Shown: positions 15,938-24,673, counted from the stretch's first letter. The stretch is DNA of 64,000 nucleotides from JAGNXB01 sp964471595 (GCA_964471595.1 CAYYGN010000005.1:59405-123404), one strand, 5' to 3'. Notes: a model not told the origin generated them from the letters alone. Program-made: numbers and translations.

Positions 15938-18601
15938 TCAATACTTAACGACCCGGAACATTTGTCCGCGGCCGAAAGTGTCTCTCAGCAGGATGCCATA
16001 CATGCCTCCAGGCAGAACTGACATGTCCAACACCGCCTCTCCGGCAACGGAACGCCATTCTTCAACCGTTCGTCCCTGGGCATTGATGAGGGAAAGCTCC
16101 AGGGGTTCTGTCCGGGGTAGCCGGATACGGAGTACATCGGCCACCGGAACCGGGTAAAGGAGGATTTCATTCACCCAGGATGGAGCGACCCCGGAAGGAG
16201 AGATCTCAAAGGAGAAACTCCCTGTACATCCATTGTCGTCCGTAACGAGGAGGGTATAAATACCCGCTTCGACGTCAGTGAGGTCTTCGTCGGTACCCAC
16301 CGGCATGCCTTGCGCATCCTCCCATGCAAAAACATAGGGGGGGACGCCACCATCAACGGTGACAAAGATGGCGGCATCCTTCTCGCCAGGTCCGGAGGGC
16401 ATAAGTATGGAATCCAGCGTCCCGGCAATGGCGGGAGGCGCTTCCAACAGAACGGAATCCTCGTAAGTGCAACCAACGGAATCGATAATACTGAAGATGT
16501 ACCAACCGGCGCCCAGAGAATCAGCCAGGAGACCGGAGGCGCCATGGCTCCAGGACACTTCTGCCGGACCGTTGGCCATTATTACTTCGATGAGTAACGA
16601 ACCGTCTTCAGCGTCGTGGCACGAAGCATGTATGATTTCGGCCACGGAAGCTGAAAGGTTGCATCCGAAAGGCTGGATGGTAACACTTCCGGTTTCTTCA
16701 CAGCCGTTGTTGTCCGTGACGGTCACCGAATAGGTGCCGGGCGCCAGATTCTGGATCAACGTGTCCATACTGCCGTTACTCCACAGATAGGAATAGGCCG
16801 GTATACCGCCGGAGGCGGAAACGCTTGCAGAACCGTCATCGGCGCCTGGAGCTGATTCATCGGACTTGGCGAGACTGATCAATAGTGCCGGTGGTTGTGC
16901 GATGATCACCGTGTCGGCCGATGTGCAGCCTATAGTGTCCGTGACGGAAACGACATACATCCCGGCAGACAAATCCATCCTGACGGCGGCCTGTGAACTG
17001 TCCGGCCACAAGAACGTGTAAGGTCCCACACCGCCGGAAGCGGACAGCCAGACTGCCCCGTCCTGGCCGTCAAAGCAGGAAACTTCTTCCAAACTGTCCA
17101 CCTGAATGGCGGGAAGGGAGATTTGGGAAACCGTTACCAGGGCCGTATCCGTACAACCATTGTCCAGCCGTGTCACGACCAGGGTATAATCGCCGGGTTG
17201 GTCCACCCCAACAATGGACGAATCCTGACCATAGACAATATGGCCGTTCACCGTACTCCATGTGTAGGACTGTCCACTCATGAACCCGGCATCCATTTCC
17301 ACCAGAGGTGTATGGCAGTCCAGGGTATCCGGATTGCCCAGGGTAAAGACCGGTAATTCGACATCATCCGTGACCGTAGCTTCAGCCGAAGCGGTGCAGC
17401 CGTTGCAAACGTTGGTAATGACAAGGGTATAAACGCCGGGAACGGTAACGGTGGGCTGGAATTGGAAGGACTGAAAATTGTTCGGACCTGTCCACTCGTG
17501 CTCGAAACAGGGTCCCTGGCTGGAACCGGCGGCAGACAACATGACCATGGGTTGATTACAGGTGATGGTGCCGCCCTGGACCTGGACGAGCGGTGCGTCA
17601 ATATCGACTTGTATACTTGAAATGACTAGTTCGCCCGTACATCCGTTGTCATCGGTGACGGTGACAGTGACCGGCAGGTCATTGAGGTCGAGCATGGCGG
17701 TGGGGCCTGAGTCTCCGGTGGACCAATCAAAGGTGTAACCGGGAGTACCACCGGAGGCATCCACTTCTACTGTGGCCGGCATGGCACATGTGAGGGGTTC
17801 TTCCGCGGCAATGAAAGGAACGAGCGGGGCGGGTTGATTGATGATGACCGTGGCCGTGCCTGTCAGGCCGATGTCATCGGTGACGGTCACGGTATAGGAT
17901 CCGGCGGGGACGTTGGTGAGGGTCATGCCGGATTGGCCGTTTGACCAATCGTACATGAAGGGGGGAGTCCCAAATTGGACGAAAGCCGACGCGGATCCAT
18001 CGGATTCGCCATTGCAGGTCACATGGTTGACACCGTCAATGGTGACCTGAGGTGGCGTCGGAGCATCCAGTTGGACGGAATGGCTGCTGTTGATGATGTT
18101 ATCACCCGTCGAATTGCCGTTGTTGTTCGCCATATTGGAGGCGAAGTAAAAAGTGAGGGTTTCATTGTCGGGTCCGGCTGGTGCTGTCCAGTCGAATACC
18201 CAGGAGACGGAGTTGCCGGCGTAGTTTTTGGGACCGCGATGCTCCATGTATTCCCGGCCACCGGAAGTTTCGGTACCCGTTTCGCCGGGGTTGAGGACAA
18301 TGAGGTCGCCGGCATTTTGATTGGAGGCGTTGAGGGCCACGATCTGGAAGCCGCCGACGACCGGGGAGCCTGCGGTGGCTGTGGCCGTAAGGGTGATCGT
18401 GTAGGTTTGCCCGGCCATGACGGTGGACGGGAGGCCCGTGATAGCGACGTTGCCGTTGAACGAACCGCCGCTATGGCAGGCGGAGCATAAGGATTCTCCC
18501 GGGGCTCCGGTGTGCCCGTCCGGGGGATTCCCGGAGAATGCAATCAATAGCGCGGCAATAACCACCACGCCAATCAGGTTGGCTGTGTTGCGTTGTCCCA
18601 T
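15938..18601 (-). CDS. Large secreted protein: reeler-like domain with CxxCH, SprB-type repeats, T9SS type A signal
   Basis: About 887 residues from the ATG at 18601; an earlier ATG at 18628 adds nine residues. A signal or anchor helix is followed by a choice-of-anchor V/reeler-like region containing CSACH (residues 39-43 from this start), a possible haem c or metal site. The middle (about 185-800) holds several modules with the SprB pattern of Gly-Gly, Pro-Tyr, Trp-Ser and a closing YTVTVTD-type strand. The C-terminus (LYPVPVADVLRIRLP, then GGMYGIL) is a type A sorting domain. It is therefore probably displayed on the surface by T9SS. A strong terminator follows. Its function (adhesion, electron transfer or other) is not known. 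Confidence 0.85.
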   Translation of the reverse strand: MGQRNTANLIGVVVIAALLIAFSGNPPDGHTGAPGESLCSACHSGGSFNGNVAITGLPSTVMAGQTYTITLTATATAGSPVVGGFQIVALNASNQNAGDLIVLNPGETGTETSGGREYMEHRGPKNYAGNSVSWVFDWTAPAGPDNETLTFYFASNMANNNGNSTGDNIINSSHSVQLDAPTPPQVTIDGVNHVTCNGESDGSASAFVQFGTPPFMYDWSNGQSGMTLTNVPAGSYTVTVTDDIGLTGTATVIINQPAPLVPFIAAEEPLTCAMPATVEVDASGGTPGYTFDWSTGDSGPTAMLDLNDLPVTVTVTDDNGCTGELVISSIQVDIDAPLVQVQGGTITCNQPMVMLSAAGSSQGPCFEHEWTGPNNFQSFQFQPTVTVPGVYTLVITNVCNGCTASAEATVTDDVELPVFTLGNPDTLDCHTPLVEMDAGFMSGQSYTWSTVNGHIVYGQDSSIVGVDQPGDYTLVVTRLDNGCTDTALVTVSQISLPAIQVDSLEEVSCFDGQDGAVWLSASGGVGPYTFLWPDSSQAAVRMDLSAGMYVVSVTDTIGCTSADTVIIAQPPALLISLAKSDESAPGADDGSASVSASGGIPAYSYLWSNGSMDTLIQNLAPGTYSVTVTDNNGCEETGSVTIQPFGCNLSASVAEIIHASCHDAEDGSLLIEVIMANGPAEVSWSHGASGLLADSLGAGWYIFSIIDSVGCTYEDSVLLEAPPAIAGTLDSILMPSGPGEKDAAIFVTVDGGVPPYVFAWEDAQGMPVGTDEDLTDVEAGIYTLLVTDDNGCTGSFSFEISPSGVAPSWVNEILLYPVPVADVLRIRLPRTEPLELSLINAQGRTVEEWRSVAGEAVLDMSVLPGGMYGILLRDTFGRGQMFRVVKY

Positions 18602-18654
18602 AAGGAAGAGGGGCTGATGTGAAGCCAAAAGTAATCAACCCATCGCGAAATTCC

Positions 18655-19611
18655 CTATTGGCTGAACAACGATTCGACGAATGCCTGTTTGTTGAAGACG
18701 TGTAACTGGTGCATTCCTTCGCCGAGACCGATGTATTTGATCGGAATCCGGAATTGGTCACTGATGCCCAGAGCAACGCCACCCTTTGCCGTTCCGTCCA
18801 ATTTGGTCAGTGCGAGGGACTGGACTTCAGTAGCGGCGGAGAATTGTTTGCATTGCTCGATGGCATTTTGGCCGGTTGTGGCGTCGAGTACAAGGACCAC
18901 ATCGTGGGGCGCGCCAGGCATGGCCTTGTCGATAGACCTCCGGATTTTCCCCAGCTCATTCATCAGGTTGATCTTGGTGTGGAGCCGGCCTGCCGTGTCA
19001 ATGATGACGACATCGTACGCTTCTTTGATGGCGTGAGCTACGCTCTCGTAGGCGACAGCGGCAGGATCCGTATTCATGCCTTTGGCATAAAAGCCGGCAC
19101 CGGAGCGTTCCGCCCAGATCCGCAACTGATCCACAGCGGCCGCACGGAATGTATCCGCGGCGCCCAGGAGGACTCTGTGGCCTCTTTGCTGAAACTGGAA
19201 GGCCAGTTTGCCGATGGTGGTCGTCTTGCCGACCCCATTAACGCCGACCACCATGATGACATAAGGATGTAAGCCTTCCGGTACCAGAAAATCGGGAAGG
19301 TCTTCTGTCCGGTTTTCGGATAGCAAAGCGGCGATTTCCTCGCGCAGGAACCGGTACACCTCTTCATCCCGGGTATATTTTTCCCGGGCAACGCGGGCTT
19401 CCAGGCGGTCAATGATTTTTACGGCGGTTTCCAGCCCGATATCCGAGGTGATCAGGGCGGCTTCAATTTCATCGAGCACCTCGGTATCCACTTGGGACCT
19501 TCCGGCAATGGCCTTGGTGATCTTGTCCAAAAAGCTGGACTTCGTCTTTGAAAGGCCCTGGTCGAGTTCTTCTTTTTTATCCCTGGAGAACCAGTTTTTA
19601 AAGATGCTCAT
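18655..19611 (-). CDS. ftsY: SRP receptor GTPase FtsY
   Basis: FtsY is the membrane-associated receptor for SRP. The ATG at 19611 (MSIFKNWFSRDKKEE) gives 318 residues with the N domain at about 20-105 and the G domain after it: P-loop GVNGVGKTT (123-131), DTFRAAAVDQL (153-163), DTAGR and TKLDGTAKGG. The acidic A domain found in E. coli is absent and replaced by a short amphipathic start, as is common outside proteobacteria. It is the last gene of the rpmB-rpmG-DUF4295-ftsY unit. Its partner Ffh begins at 487 in the same window. Confidence 0.95.
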   Translation of the reverse strand: MSIFKNWFSRDKKEELDQGLSKTKSSFLDKITKAIAGRSQVDTEVLDEIEAALITSDIGLETAVKIIDRLEARVAREKYTRDEEVYRFLREEIAALLSENRTEDLPDFLVPEGLHPYVIMVVGVNGVGKTTTIGKLAFQFQQRGHRVLLGAADTFRAAAVDQLRIWAERSGAGFYAKGMNTDPAAVAYESVAHAIKEAYDVVIIDTAGRLHTKINLMNELGKIRRSIDKAMPGAPHDVVLVLDATTGQNAIEQCKQFSAATEVQSLALTKLDGTAKGGVALGISDQFRIPIKYIGLGEGMHQLHVFNKQAFVESLFSQ

Positions 19612-19653
19612 CTGGGAGGAATGGGGTAGGGTGAGTGGGAAGGGCTTAAACAC

Positions 19654-19682
19654 GAAAGGCCTTTCCGTGAGAAAAGCCTTTC
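19654..19682 (-). terminator. Weak hairpin between DUF4295 gene and ftsY
   Basis: GAAAGGC (19654-19660) can pair with GCCTTTC (19676-19682), and the 12-bp self-palindrome GAAAGGCCTTTC (19654-19665) is also present. The downstream T tract is short. It could reduce read-through from the ribosomal genes into ftsY or simply affect mRNA stability; this is an inference. Confidence 0.3.
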
Positions 19683-19712
19683 ATGAAGATGTCCTCTGGA
19701 AATACAAGGCTG

Positions 19713-19889
19713 CTACTTCTTCTCGGCGAAGAATTCGGCCACCTTGTCTTTGTGGATCATCATTTCCTTGTAGGTGTACTTTCCGGTAACCGGATCCTTG
19801 ATGCTTTTGACCACCTTGACGAAATCCTTACCGGATCCCGCATTGGCTGCCCGCTGGGCGACCCTGGCGTTCTTGGATACCTTAGCCAT
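19713..19889 (-). CDS. DUF4295 small basic protein
   Basis: A 58-residue protein starting MAKVSKNARVAQRAA and ending VAEFFAEKK, matching the DUF4295 family, which in Bacteroidota nearly always sits directly after rpmG. It is lysine-rich, with a middle segment of ribosomal-protein-like composition. It lies 28 nt after rpmG and 101 nt before ftsY. A ribosome-associated role is suggested by the conserved position and composition but is unproven here. Confidence 0.92.
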   Translation of the reverse strand: MAKVSKNARVAQRAANAGSGKDFVKVVKSIKDPVTGKYTYKEMMIHKDKVAEFFAEKK

Positions 19890-19917
19890 GGGAAATGGGG
19901 ATTAGTGGGTGAAAAAA

Positions 19918-20106
19918 TTACTTGATTTCCCGGTGTACGGTAACCCGTTTCAGAATGGGGTTGTATTTCTTCAACTCCATACGGTCCGGGGTATTCTTCC
20001 GGTTCTTTTGGGTGATGTACCGGCTTGTCCCCGGCATGCCACTGGATTTGTGTTCCGTGCACTCGAGGATGATCTGGAGCCGGTTGCCTTTGCTTTTCTT
20101 GGCCAT
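19918..20106 (-). CDS. rpmG: 50S ribosomal protein L33
   Basis: A 62-residue protein beginning MAKKSKGNRLQIILECTE and ending LKRVTVHREIK. The pattern NRKNTPDRMELKKYNP is diagnostic of L33. It lacks the CxxC zinc pairs of zinc-binding L33 forms: only one cysteine (ECTE) remains, so this is the zinc-independent type. It lies 12 nt after rpmB, as usual in Bacteroidota. Confidence 0.97.
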   Translation of the reverse strand: MAKKSKGNRLQIILECTEHKSSGMPGTSRYITQKNRKNTPDRMELKKYNPILKRVTVHREIK

Positions 20107-20118
20107 GATGCGGTCAGA

Positions 20119-20367
20119 TTAGAATTGGATGCCCGGGTCAATCCCCTTGGCATTGAGTTTCTTCATGTAAGTGTACAGCCCGAGTTTGTTGATTGTGCGC
20201 AAGGCCTTGGTGCTGACCTTCAGCGTCACAAATTCGCCCAACTCCGGGACAAAAACCCTTTTCTTTTGAATATTGGGAATGAAGCGCCTTTTGGTTTTCC
20301 GGTTGGAGTGGGAAACGTAATTTCCTGAAATGGGGCGCTTCCCCGTCAGCTGGCATGTCCTGGACAT
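20119..20367 (-). CDS. rpmB: 50S ribosomal protein L28
   Basis: An 82-residue protein with the L28 landmarks TCQLTGKRPISGNYVSHSNR, RRFIPNIQKKRVF and LKVSTKALRTI. There is no CxxC pair, so it is the zinc-free form. It begins 30 nt after the tRNA-Arg gene and leads the rpmB-rpmG-DUF4295-ftsY unit. Confidence 0.97.
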   Translation of the reverse strand: MSRTCQLTGKRPISGNYVSHSNRKTKRRFIPNIQKKRVFVPELGEFVTLKVSTKALRTINKLGLYTYMKKLNAKGIDPGIQF

Positions 20368-20397
20368 TGTTCCGGTTTTAGTTCAAACATTTGCTGG

Positions 20398-20470
20398 TGA
20401 CTTCGGAAGGACTCGAACCTTCAACCTTCTGATCCGTAGTCAGATGCTCTATCCATTAAGCTACGAAGCC
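20398..20470 (-). tRNA. tRNA-Arg (anticodon ACG)
   Basis: The 73-nt minus-strand sequence folds as a complete cloverleaf: acceptor GGCTTCG with CGAAGTC (one G-T pair) and discriminator A; D arm GCTT...GAGC; anticodon stem TCTGA/TCAGA around loop CTACGGA, with anticodon ACG at its centre; T arm GAAGG/CCTTC with loop TTCGAGT. CCA is not encoded. ACG is expected to be deaminated to ICG and to read CGU, CGC and CGA. It sits 30 nt upstream of rpmB and shares the visible promoter. Confidence 0.96.
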
Positions 20471-20536
20471 TGTTTTGCCTACTCAACAATACCTTCTCCC
20501 CTCAGGTTCCCGAGGAGGCCTGTCCGTAAGCGCCTG

Positions 20537-20568
20537 CAAAGATATGGTATTATCGAGTAATGGCCAAA
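20537..20568 (-). promoter_or_regulatory. Promoter for tRNA-Arg and probably the rpmB-ftsY unit
   Basis: On the minus strand TTTG (20568-20565), a 20-nt spacer and TATCTTTG (20544-20537) match the Bacteroidota consensus at all positions. The predicted start is about 60 nt before the tRNA. No other promoter-like sequence is seen in the 30 nt between tRNA and rpmB. Confidence 0.7.
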
Positions 20569-20581
20569 TTGCGGCTGAAAA

Positions 20582-22255
20582 TCAATGGTGCACCATCAAT
20601 TTGCCGGTAGAGGCCTGTTTGCCGTCGCCGGCTCTGACGATGTACATGCCCGCCGGCCAGTCATTGACAGGGATCTCGACATACTTGGGGGCGAAACTTT
20701 CCGGCAGGTAGGTCATCTCCCACAAGACTTGTCCGAGTAAATTGAATACCCGGACGGGCACAGGGATCGTTCCGGGACTCCGCAACCTGATCAACACCTG
20801 TCCATAAGCGGGGTTGGGTTCCATGCCGAGGATGGCCAATGGTCCCTCCGGACTCCCGCACCGGCCAGAATAAGAGGGAACCGCACCGAATCCCTTTTTG
20901 GACCACAGACTGAGGCGTCCACCCGTCACTGTGAGGTCGCGAAGGTCCTTCACGGGCTCCACACCTTCCAGAATGGCTGTCCGGAGAATGGATGCCGCCT
21001 GTGCAGGATCATCGAAAAGCAAATCCCGGACCTCATCACAGGGCATGGCCGCCAGCAGGCCGATGGCCCCTGTGACCATCGGCGCCGCCGCCGAGGTACC
21101 GGAAAAAATGCCGTAAGTGCCACTCGTACTCAAACGCGTCGTGAAGGACTGGAATCCCGGCGCTGCCAAATGGACAAATTCCTTGCTGTATCCCGCATTG
21201 GAGACGATTTCGTCATCCTGCGTCGTATTGGTGACACACAACAAATTGGAGGATGGACACAAACAGGGCAGATCGCCGACATTGCCAATGTCCACACCTT
21301 CATTGGGACCGGCAGCCACGACCAGTACGCCCTGCTGATGGAGGGAATCCAGAAGCGGACACATCCACGGCAGGTCGGCCGGAAACACGCTGTCGAATCC
21401 CAGAGACATATTGATGCCGGCGACATAGGCCCCTTCAGCACCCCGGGTTTCGTTGAACCGGCGCCTCCAGTCATGGACATATCTCAAGCCGGCAATGACG
21501 TCGGATTCGACCAGGGTAGGAGCAACCAGCATCAGCCCGATCTGCCAAGAAATGCCTGAAATCCCGATCCCGTTGTTCCCTCTGGCTCCGATGTATCCGG
21601 CCACCGATTGTCCGTGTGCATGAATCGGAATGTCGCCATTGTCCAATTTGGGATTGTAGGTCGAATGATCATCAGTAAATCCGTTGTTGTCATTGTCGAT
21701 ACCATCACCCGGGATCTCATCCGGATTCGTCCACAGATTGGGCGACAAGTCTTCGTGGCCGGCTTCAAATCCGGCATCCATCACCGCGATCACGATCGGA
21801 TGTCCGCCCGGAGACATCCCTCCTGCGGTGACGTCCCATGCCCGCTCGGAACCCAGCAAGGCATGATGCCACTGATCACCGTACAACGGGTCATCAGGCC
21901 TGGTGCCGCGAAGAGAAACCGGCCGGTCCGGACCGGCATACTTGACAGCAGGGTGTGTGACCAAATACTGCGGCATTTCGCGTGTCCGAGATGCCGGTAT
22001 CCGGACCCGATACAAATCGAAACCCAGTGTCTTCCACGCAGCCAGATCGCCTTGCGCGCCCACAACATCCTCCGGGGTACGCCCTTTGTGCAACCAGACC
22101 ACCCAACCCGTATCCGGCACTACGGAGCCTGGATGGGATGCACAGGCTAGGGGAGGGGCCAGGGCAATGAAACAGATGGCCATCCCCAGCATAATGGCAG
22201 TGGCTGGCAGGGAAATCTGAAGAGAAGGCATTTCGGGTAGCTTGTCCATATGCAA
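20582..22255 (-). CDS. Secreted S8 (subtilisin-like) serine peptidase with T9SS type A signal
   Basis: A 557-residue protein with a signal peptide (about 1-40), a propeptide-like region (about 45-115) and an S8 catalytic domain (about 135-430). The triad is Asp160 in VIAVMDAGFE, His214 in HAHGQSVAG and Ser388 in GTSAAAPMV. The His motif departs from the usual HGTHVAG, and the oxyanion Asn is in AAGPNEG. A cysteine cluster (CLCPSSNLLC, 331-340) may form disulphides. Residues from about 470 are a sorting domain (MEPNPAYGQVLIRL; GMYIVRAGDG). A second start at 22249 (MDKLPEM) is equally possible. It probably acts as a surface or released protease; substrate unknown. Confidence 0.88.
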   Translation of the reverse strand: MHMDKLPEMPSLQISLPATAIMLGMAICFIALAPPLACASHPGSVVPDTGWVVWLHKGRTPEDVVGAQGDLAAWKTLGFDLYRVRIPASRTREMPQYLVTHPAVKYAGPDRPVSLRGTRPDDPLYGDQWHHALLGSERAWDVTAGGMSPGGHPIVIAVMDAGFEAGHEDLSPNLWTNPDEIPGDGIDNDNNGFTDDHSTYNPKLDNGDIPIHAHGQSVAGYIGARGNNGIGISGISWQIGLMLVAPTLVESDVIAGLRYVHDWRRRFNETRGAEGAYVAGINMSLGFDSVFPADLPWMCPLLDSLHQQGVLVVAAGPNEGVDIGNVGDLPCLCPSSNLLCVTNTTQDDEIVSNAGYSKEFVHLAAPGFQSFTTRLSTSGTYGIFSGTSAAAPMVTGAIGLLAAMPCDEVRDLLFDDPAQAASILRTAILEGVEPVKDLRDLTVTGGRLSLWSKKGFGAVPSYSGRCGSPEGPLAILGMEPNPAYGQVLIRLRSPGTIPVPVRVFNLLGQVLWEMTYLPESFAPKYVEIPVNDWPAGMYIVRAGDGKQASTGKLMVHH

Positions 22256-22305
22256 GGCATAACGTCAAAGTCGCGGCATCGGTTTGCCTCCTTCAGGATG
22301 GCGCC

Positions 22306-23139
22306 TCAAGATAAGTCGAAACCGGTTTCCCCTTCCTTTTGGAGCGGCTCGCCGGGAAGGTCCTGCCACAGCCGTGCGAAGTAGGGCGGTGCCTGGAGAA
22401 GACGGCTTCCATACCAACTGAACATTTCGCCATCCACCAGGCAAAGCCGGCTTCCGGGAGCCATTCGGTGGAGTTCTTCAAAATGCTTCCGGCCAAACGG
22501 GTATGGCTCTGTAGACAGAAAAATGAATTCGGGTTGGACGGATTTGATCATGTGCTCCGACAAGACCGGATACCGGTTGAGGTGACCGATGGCATTGCGA
22601 AATCCCGCCTTTTCCAACATGACATCAATGAATGTGTCAGAGGCAGCGGCCATCCAGGGGTCTTTCCAGATCAGGTAAAGAACGCTTGGGGCCAGTCGAT
22701 CCCGGGGTGGCCATGGCGAGAATGCTTTACGGATCCTGGCAGCCAGATCATTGGCGGCAACGGTCCGGCCGGTGATGTCGCCGATTTGAACCATCATTTC
22801 GAGGGCGTCGTTCCAGGACCTGACATCGCTCAGCCAAACAGGCGCCACAGGTTCGAGAGCCTCGATCAGCTCCTTGTCATTTTCCTCCTTATTGCCGATG
22901 ATCAGATCGGGCTGGAGGTTGGAAATGATGGGCAGATTGAATTTTTTGGTACCTCCGACTACACGGGTACGACGTCGGGCCCGGGCAGGATGAATGCAAA
23001 ATTTGGTTACGCCCAGTATGCTTCCTTCGAGTCCCAAATCAAACAGCAATTCGGTTTGGGAAGGGACCAGGGATACAATCCTGTGAGGCACTTCGGGAAG
23101 ATTGATCCAGCGACCGGTCATGTCGGCACGCATAGGCAT
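22306..23139 (-). CDS. Helical-backbone metal receptor (periplasmic-binding BtuF/FecB-like) without signal peptide
   Basis: A 277-residue protein of the COG0614-type binding-protein fold (RIVSLVPSQTELLFDLGL; PDLIIGNKEENDKEL; an ABC-type linker helix around 125-150). The family normally captures cobalamin, haem or siderophore complexes in the periplasm. I see no signal peptide or lipobox, so either the protein is cytoplasmic or the annotated start misses an upstream exported segment; the preceding gene ends 3 nt earlier, leaving no room. An internal ATG at 23121 is an alternative. It is in tight operon order with the DUF1684 gene. No permease or ATPase is adjacent. Confidence 0.82.
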   Translation of the reverse strand: MPMRADMTGRWINLPEVPHRIVSLVPSQTELLFDLGLEGSILGVTKFCIHPARARRRTRVVGGTKKFNLPIISNLQPDLIIGNKEENDKELIEALEPVAPVWLSDVRSWNDALEMMVQIGDITGRTVAANDLAARIRKAFSPWPPRDRLAPSVLYLIWKDPWMAAASDTFIDVMLEKAGFRNAIGHLNRYPVLSEHMIKSVQPEFIFLSTEPYPFGRKHFEELHRMAPGSRLCLVDGEMFSWYGSRLLQAPPYFARLWQDLPGEPLQKEGETGFDLS

Positions 23140-23142
23140 GCC

Positions 23143-23754
23143 TCAATGATTTTTATGCAAGGCGTCCGGGAAGGCCTTTTCCCCGGCAAGTACAGGAAAA
23201 TCCAGGTGGTTTTCTGTCGGGGGAATCGGGCAATTGAAACCGTCGGAATAAGCACACAGCGGGTTGTAGGCGAGATTGAAATCGATAATCACGGTATCGG
23301 CCTGGAGGATATCACGCGGTATGTCGAGATAACGGCCACCGCCATAACTTGTGTCGCCGTTGGTAGGGTCTTTGAAGGGAAGGAAAAGGGGTGTCGAGAT
23401 ACGCGAAAGTCCTTTCGAAGCGTACTCATACAGCGTCAGTTGGAAAGAATCTGCGCCATACCGGCCGACAAAGCGCGCTATGGGGCGGAAGGGTTTGGTC
23501 ATCCCGCTGAACGTAGGGATATTGATGGGAGTTTCATCTGTCAGGCGTTCCAGGTGTCCGGTCAAACGGAATGAGGCATCCGGTTCAAACCATGAAATGC
23601 CTTTCACAGTGATTGAATCTACGGGTTGGCGGGTGTCGGCCAGGAGGTCCCGGATTTGCATCTCCCGGTGCTGCAGCACGGTGTCTGCCCAATGCTGGGC
23701 ATGCGAGAAGTTGGCAGCGGAAAGTACAAGCAAAAGAAGGATGGAGGTTTTCAT
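23143..23754 (-). CDS. Exported DUF1684-family protein
   Basis: A 203-residue protein from the ATG at 23754, with a signal peptide (MKTSILLLLVLSAANFSHAQ). The conserved DUF1684 block is clear near the C-terminus (GGGRYLDIP, DFNLAYNPLCAYSDGFNCPIPP). The cysteine- and proline-rich end resembles other family members of unknown function. The start overlaps the stop of the upstream propeller gene in ATGA form, so the genes are translationally coupled; the metal-receptor gene follows 3 nt later. No activity is established for this family. Confidence 0.88.
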   Translation of the reverse strand: MKTSILLLLVLSAANFSHAQHWADTVLQHREMQIRDLLADTRQPVDSITVKGISWFEPDASFRLTGHLERLTDETPINIPTFSGMTKPFRPIARFVGRYGADSFQLTLYEYASKGLSRISTPLFLPFKDPTNGDTSYGGGRYLDIPRDILQADTVIIDFNLAYNPLCAYSDGFNCPIPPTENHLDFPVLAGEKAFPDALHKNH

Positions 23755-24656
23755 GGTTGGGCGATAACAACGGCAAGGGTCCTGTGGTTCGCAACGGCTA
23801 TCCGGGACATGCGGTGGATACCCATGGAAGCGAGGTCGATCCAGACCTCCCACTGAAGGTCCTTGCCTGGCCGAAAGCGCAGAATGCGGCTGTCTTGGGT
23901 CATCAGGATCGACCCGTCCTGCAGCAACGCCAAATCCTCGCTGTCTTGTGGAGCACGGACCAGAATTTCGGATCGGCGTGTTGCCGGGTCAAATCGCTTG
24001 ACATAGCGGACATCGGGCAACACCTTCTGGATATATACCAGTTGGCCTTTGTCATCAAATTGGAAGGACCGGCCGGGTTCCAAACATACCAGATGGCGCA
24101 TTCCGTCAGCCATATCCACCCATTCCAGCCGGTGAGGCTGTCCGACGAGGAAGAGGGCCAGGACGGTTTCACTGGCCCAGGAATAATACCCAACCTGGGG
24201 TATTTCAGGCAGGATTTTTTCGGGAGCGGCACCCGGACGATCCACGGCATACAGGAATTGGGAGGAATCAGGCTCCTGACCGACAAAAGTGACATGACGG
24301 GTGCCTGGTCTGATCCGGGGGCTGAAGGCACGGCAGGAGCTGTTGGTGTATCTGGTCCGTATGTCCTTTTGAAGGTCCAGCATCCAAATATCGGGATGTT
24401 CCGGTCTGGCTTCATCGGAGCTGATCAAAAGGACATGTGGTTGGACAAATGCGGGTTGTTGGCGATACGAACCGCCCACATTAGCCGTCAAGTGCTTGAA
24501 ATGCCGGGGAATACCCGAATCCGAAAGTTCGATAAGAACCATGTCGGTAGCTGGCAACTGGGCATACAACCAGGATACTGACGGAAGTCCCGGGGCCACC
24601 AGGACAAGAGTCGTCCACAAGGACAGAAACGGCAGCCGGCAGGCTTGGGTAATCAC
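23751..24656 (-). CDS. Exported beta-propeller (TolB/WD40-like) protein
   Basis: About 301 residues from a GTG at 24656. The frame stays open upstream into the antisense of the CBS gene, but that part cannot be real, because the CBS promoter and start lie there. The GTG start gives a signal-like N-terminus (ITQACRLPFLSLWTTLVLV). The body has repeated short blades of TolB/PD40 type (HPDIWMLDLQK, GTRHVTFVGQEPDSSQFLYAV, RSFQFDDKGQLVYI, LALLQDGSILMTQDSRIL). It is probably periplasmic, acting as a binding scaffold. It overlaps DUF1684 by 4 nt. The start codon is the uncertain point. Confidence 0.7.
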   Translation of the reverse strand: MITQACRLPFLSLWTTLVLVAPGLPSVSWLYAQLPATDMVLIELSDSGIPRHFKHLTANVGGSYRQQPAFVQPHVLLISSDEARPEHPDIWMLDLQKDIRTRYTNSSCRAFSPRIRPGTRHVTFVGQEPDSSQFLYAVDRPGAAPEKILPEIPQVGYYSWASETVLALFLVGQPHRLEWVDMADGMRHLVCLEPGRSFQFDDKGQLVYIQKVLPDVRYVKRFDPATRRSEILVRAPQDSEDLALLQDGSILMTQDSRILRFRPGKDLQWEVWIDLASMGIHRMSRIAVANHRTLAVVIAQP

Positions 24657-24673
24657 CCTTAAATGTAGTCTTA

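Noticed and set aside
15768..16157. Plus-strand open frame of 129 codons
   Set aside because: It covers an intrinsic terminator and the antisense of the SprB-repeat protein's sorting domain; no homology recognised.
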